A DNA stretch of 6,214 nt from the NCBI GenBank assembly GCA_025360985.1, contig JANYBA010000011.1, positions 1 through 6,214 of the forward strand. Direction: 5' to 3'. Below the pieces are notes generated by a model. The model was not told the DNA's origin and did not search any database. It saw only the letters and a program-made list of their open reading frames with translations. The DNA is from Gammaproteobacteria bacterium (lineage in GTDB: Bacteria > Pseudomonadota > Gammaproteobacteria > Xanthomonadales > Xanthomonadaceae). Position numbers and translations under genes: made by a program. Shown piece by piece: positions 5,664 through 6,214 of this stretch (positions within the stretch are counted from its first letter, which is position 1; the number at the start of each line of letters is the position of its first letter).

Positions 5664-6214
5664 TCAGAACGTCGCCAGCCCCGGTGCGCGCGGGTAGGGG
5701 ATGGCGTCGCGAATATTCGACAGGCCGCAGACGTAGACGACCAGGCGCTCGAAACCAAGGCCGAATCCGGCGTGCGGCACCGTGCCGTAGCGACGGAAAT
5801 CGCGGTACCACTCGTAGTGGGCCGGATCGAGCGCGAACTGCACCATGCGCGCGTCAAGGATGTCCAGGCGCTCCTCGCGCTGCGAGCCGCCGATGATCTC
5901 GCCGATTCCGGGCGCCAGCACGTCCATCGCGGCGACGGTCTTGCCGTCGTCGTTCAGGCGCATGTAGAACGCCTTGATGGCTTCCGGATAGTTCATCACC
6001 ACCACTGGCCGACCGACATGTTTTTCGGTCAGGTAGCGTTCGTGTTCGGTCTGCAGGTCATGACCCCATTCGACCGGAAACTCGAATTTCTGTCCCGACT
6101 TCTTCAGGATATCGACCGCGTCCGTGTAGTCGATGCGCTCGAACGGCGCGGCAATAAAGTGTTCCAGGCGCGAGATCGCGGTTTTCTCCTGGCGCTCGGC
6201 GAAAAACTTCATGT
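5664..6214 (-). CDS. asnS: asparaginyl-tRNA synthetase, C-terminal part (5' end outside window)
   Basis: This is a class II aminoacyl-tRNA synthetase that charges tRNA-Asn in the cytoplasm. The window holds the last 182 residues counted from an internal Met (at 6212) plus part of one more codon; the E. coli enzyme has 466, so roughly 60 per cent lies beyond the right edge. Diagnostic blocks are [12 protein letters not shown] (50-61), [12 protein letters not shown] (74-85), [20 protein letters not shown] (94-113), [18 protein letters not shown] (141-158, class II motif 3 with its ATP-binding Arg) and the C-terminal IPYPRAPG. The Met at 6212 is not the start: it aligns with the middle of the E. 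coli protein (MAFFAER) and the preceding partial codon (xAC) fits the Asp found there. It is the most upstream gene visible in the minus-strand run, so its promoter may drive some genes behind it. Confidence 0.97.
   Translation of the reverse strand, partial: MKFFAERQEKTAISRLEHFIAAPFERIDYTDAVDILKKSGQKFEFPVEWGHDLQTEHERYLTEKHVGRPVVVMNYPEAIKAFYMRLNDDGKTVAAMDVLAPGIGEIIGGSQREERLDILDARMVQFALDPAHYEWYRDFRRYGTVPHAGFGLGFERLVVYVCGLSNIRDAIPYPRAPGLATF

Noticed and set aside
1..6214. CRISPR arrays, tRNA/rRNA genes, insertion sequences, prophage or defence genes
   Set aside because: No repeat-spacer pattern, RNA gene core, transposase motif or phage-like gene was seen on either strand; the window is densely packed with metabolic and housekeeping genes.

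Overview
The window is a GC-rich stretch of a proteobacterial chromosome. The protein styles (an AsnRS ending in [12 protein letters not shown], a complete 3-hydroxyanthranilate branch, and a dispersed repeat that translates as [12 protein letters not shown]) suggest a gammaproteobacterium near the Xanthomonadales. That placement is an inference from sequence style, not the result of a search.

Layout. Nine genes lie head to tail on the minus strand and fill positions 472-6214. In order of transcription (right to left) they are: the 3' part of asnS; a 97-residue membrane protein; a 108-residue acidic protein; a PaiB-like FMN-binding split-barrel protein; a short-chain dehydrogenase/reductase (SDR) with an eroded catalytic centre; an aldehyde dehydrogenase of the 2-aminomuconate semialdehyde type; a beta-carbonic anhydrase; a RidA-family 2-aminomuconate deaminase; and 3-hydroxyanthranilate 3,4-dioxygenase. 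Junctions are very tight: gaps of 3 and 16, a 4-base overlap, gaps of 1, 49 and 3, a 4-base overlap, and a gap of 1. The 49-base gap before the aldehyde dehydrogenase is the only real break. One plus-strand gene, cut by the left edge, converges on the dioxygenase with no base between the two stop codons. No stretch over 300 bases lacks a gene.

Function. The last genes form the 3-hydroxyanthranilate meta-cleavage branch of tryptophan (kynurenine) or nitrobenzoate breakdown. The dioxygenase opens the ring to 2-amino-3-carboxymuconate semialdehyde. A decarboxylase (ACMSD), not present here, would release CO2 and give 2-aminomuconate semialdehyde. The dehydrogenase oxidises that to 2-aminomuconate, and the RidA-type deaminase removes ammonia to give 4-oxalocrotonate. 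A carbonic anhydrase translated together with these enzymes is unexpected; it could handle the CO2 from the missing decarboxylation step.

Most notable points. (1) A dispersed hairpin repeat sits at the deaminase/dioxygenase junction, is translated as an extra deaminase C-terminal tail, and may supply the dioxygenase ribosome binding site. (2) A complete carbonic anhydrase lies inside the pathway run while the CO2-releasing decarboxylase is absent. (3) The SDR keeps its nucleotide-binding fold but appears to lack the catalytic Tyr and Lys. Nothing here is clearly a wholly new system; the novelty is in the gene combination and the repeat capture.
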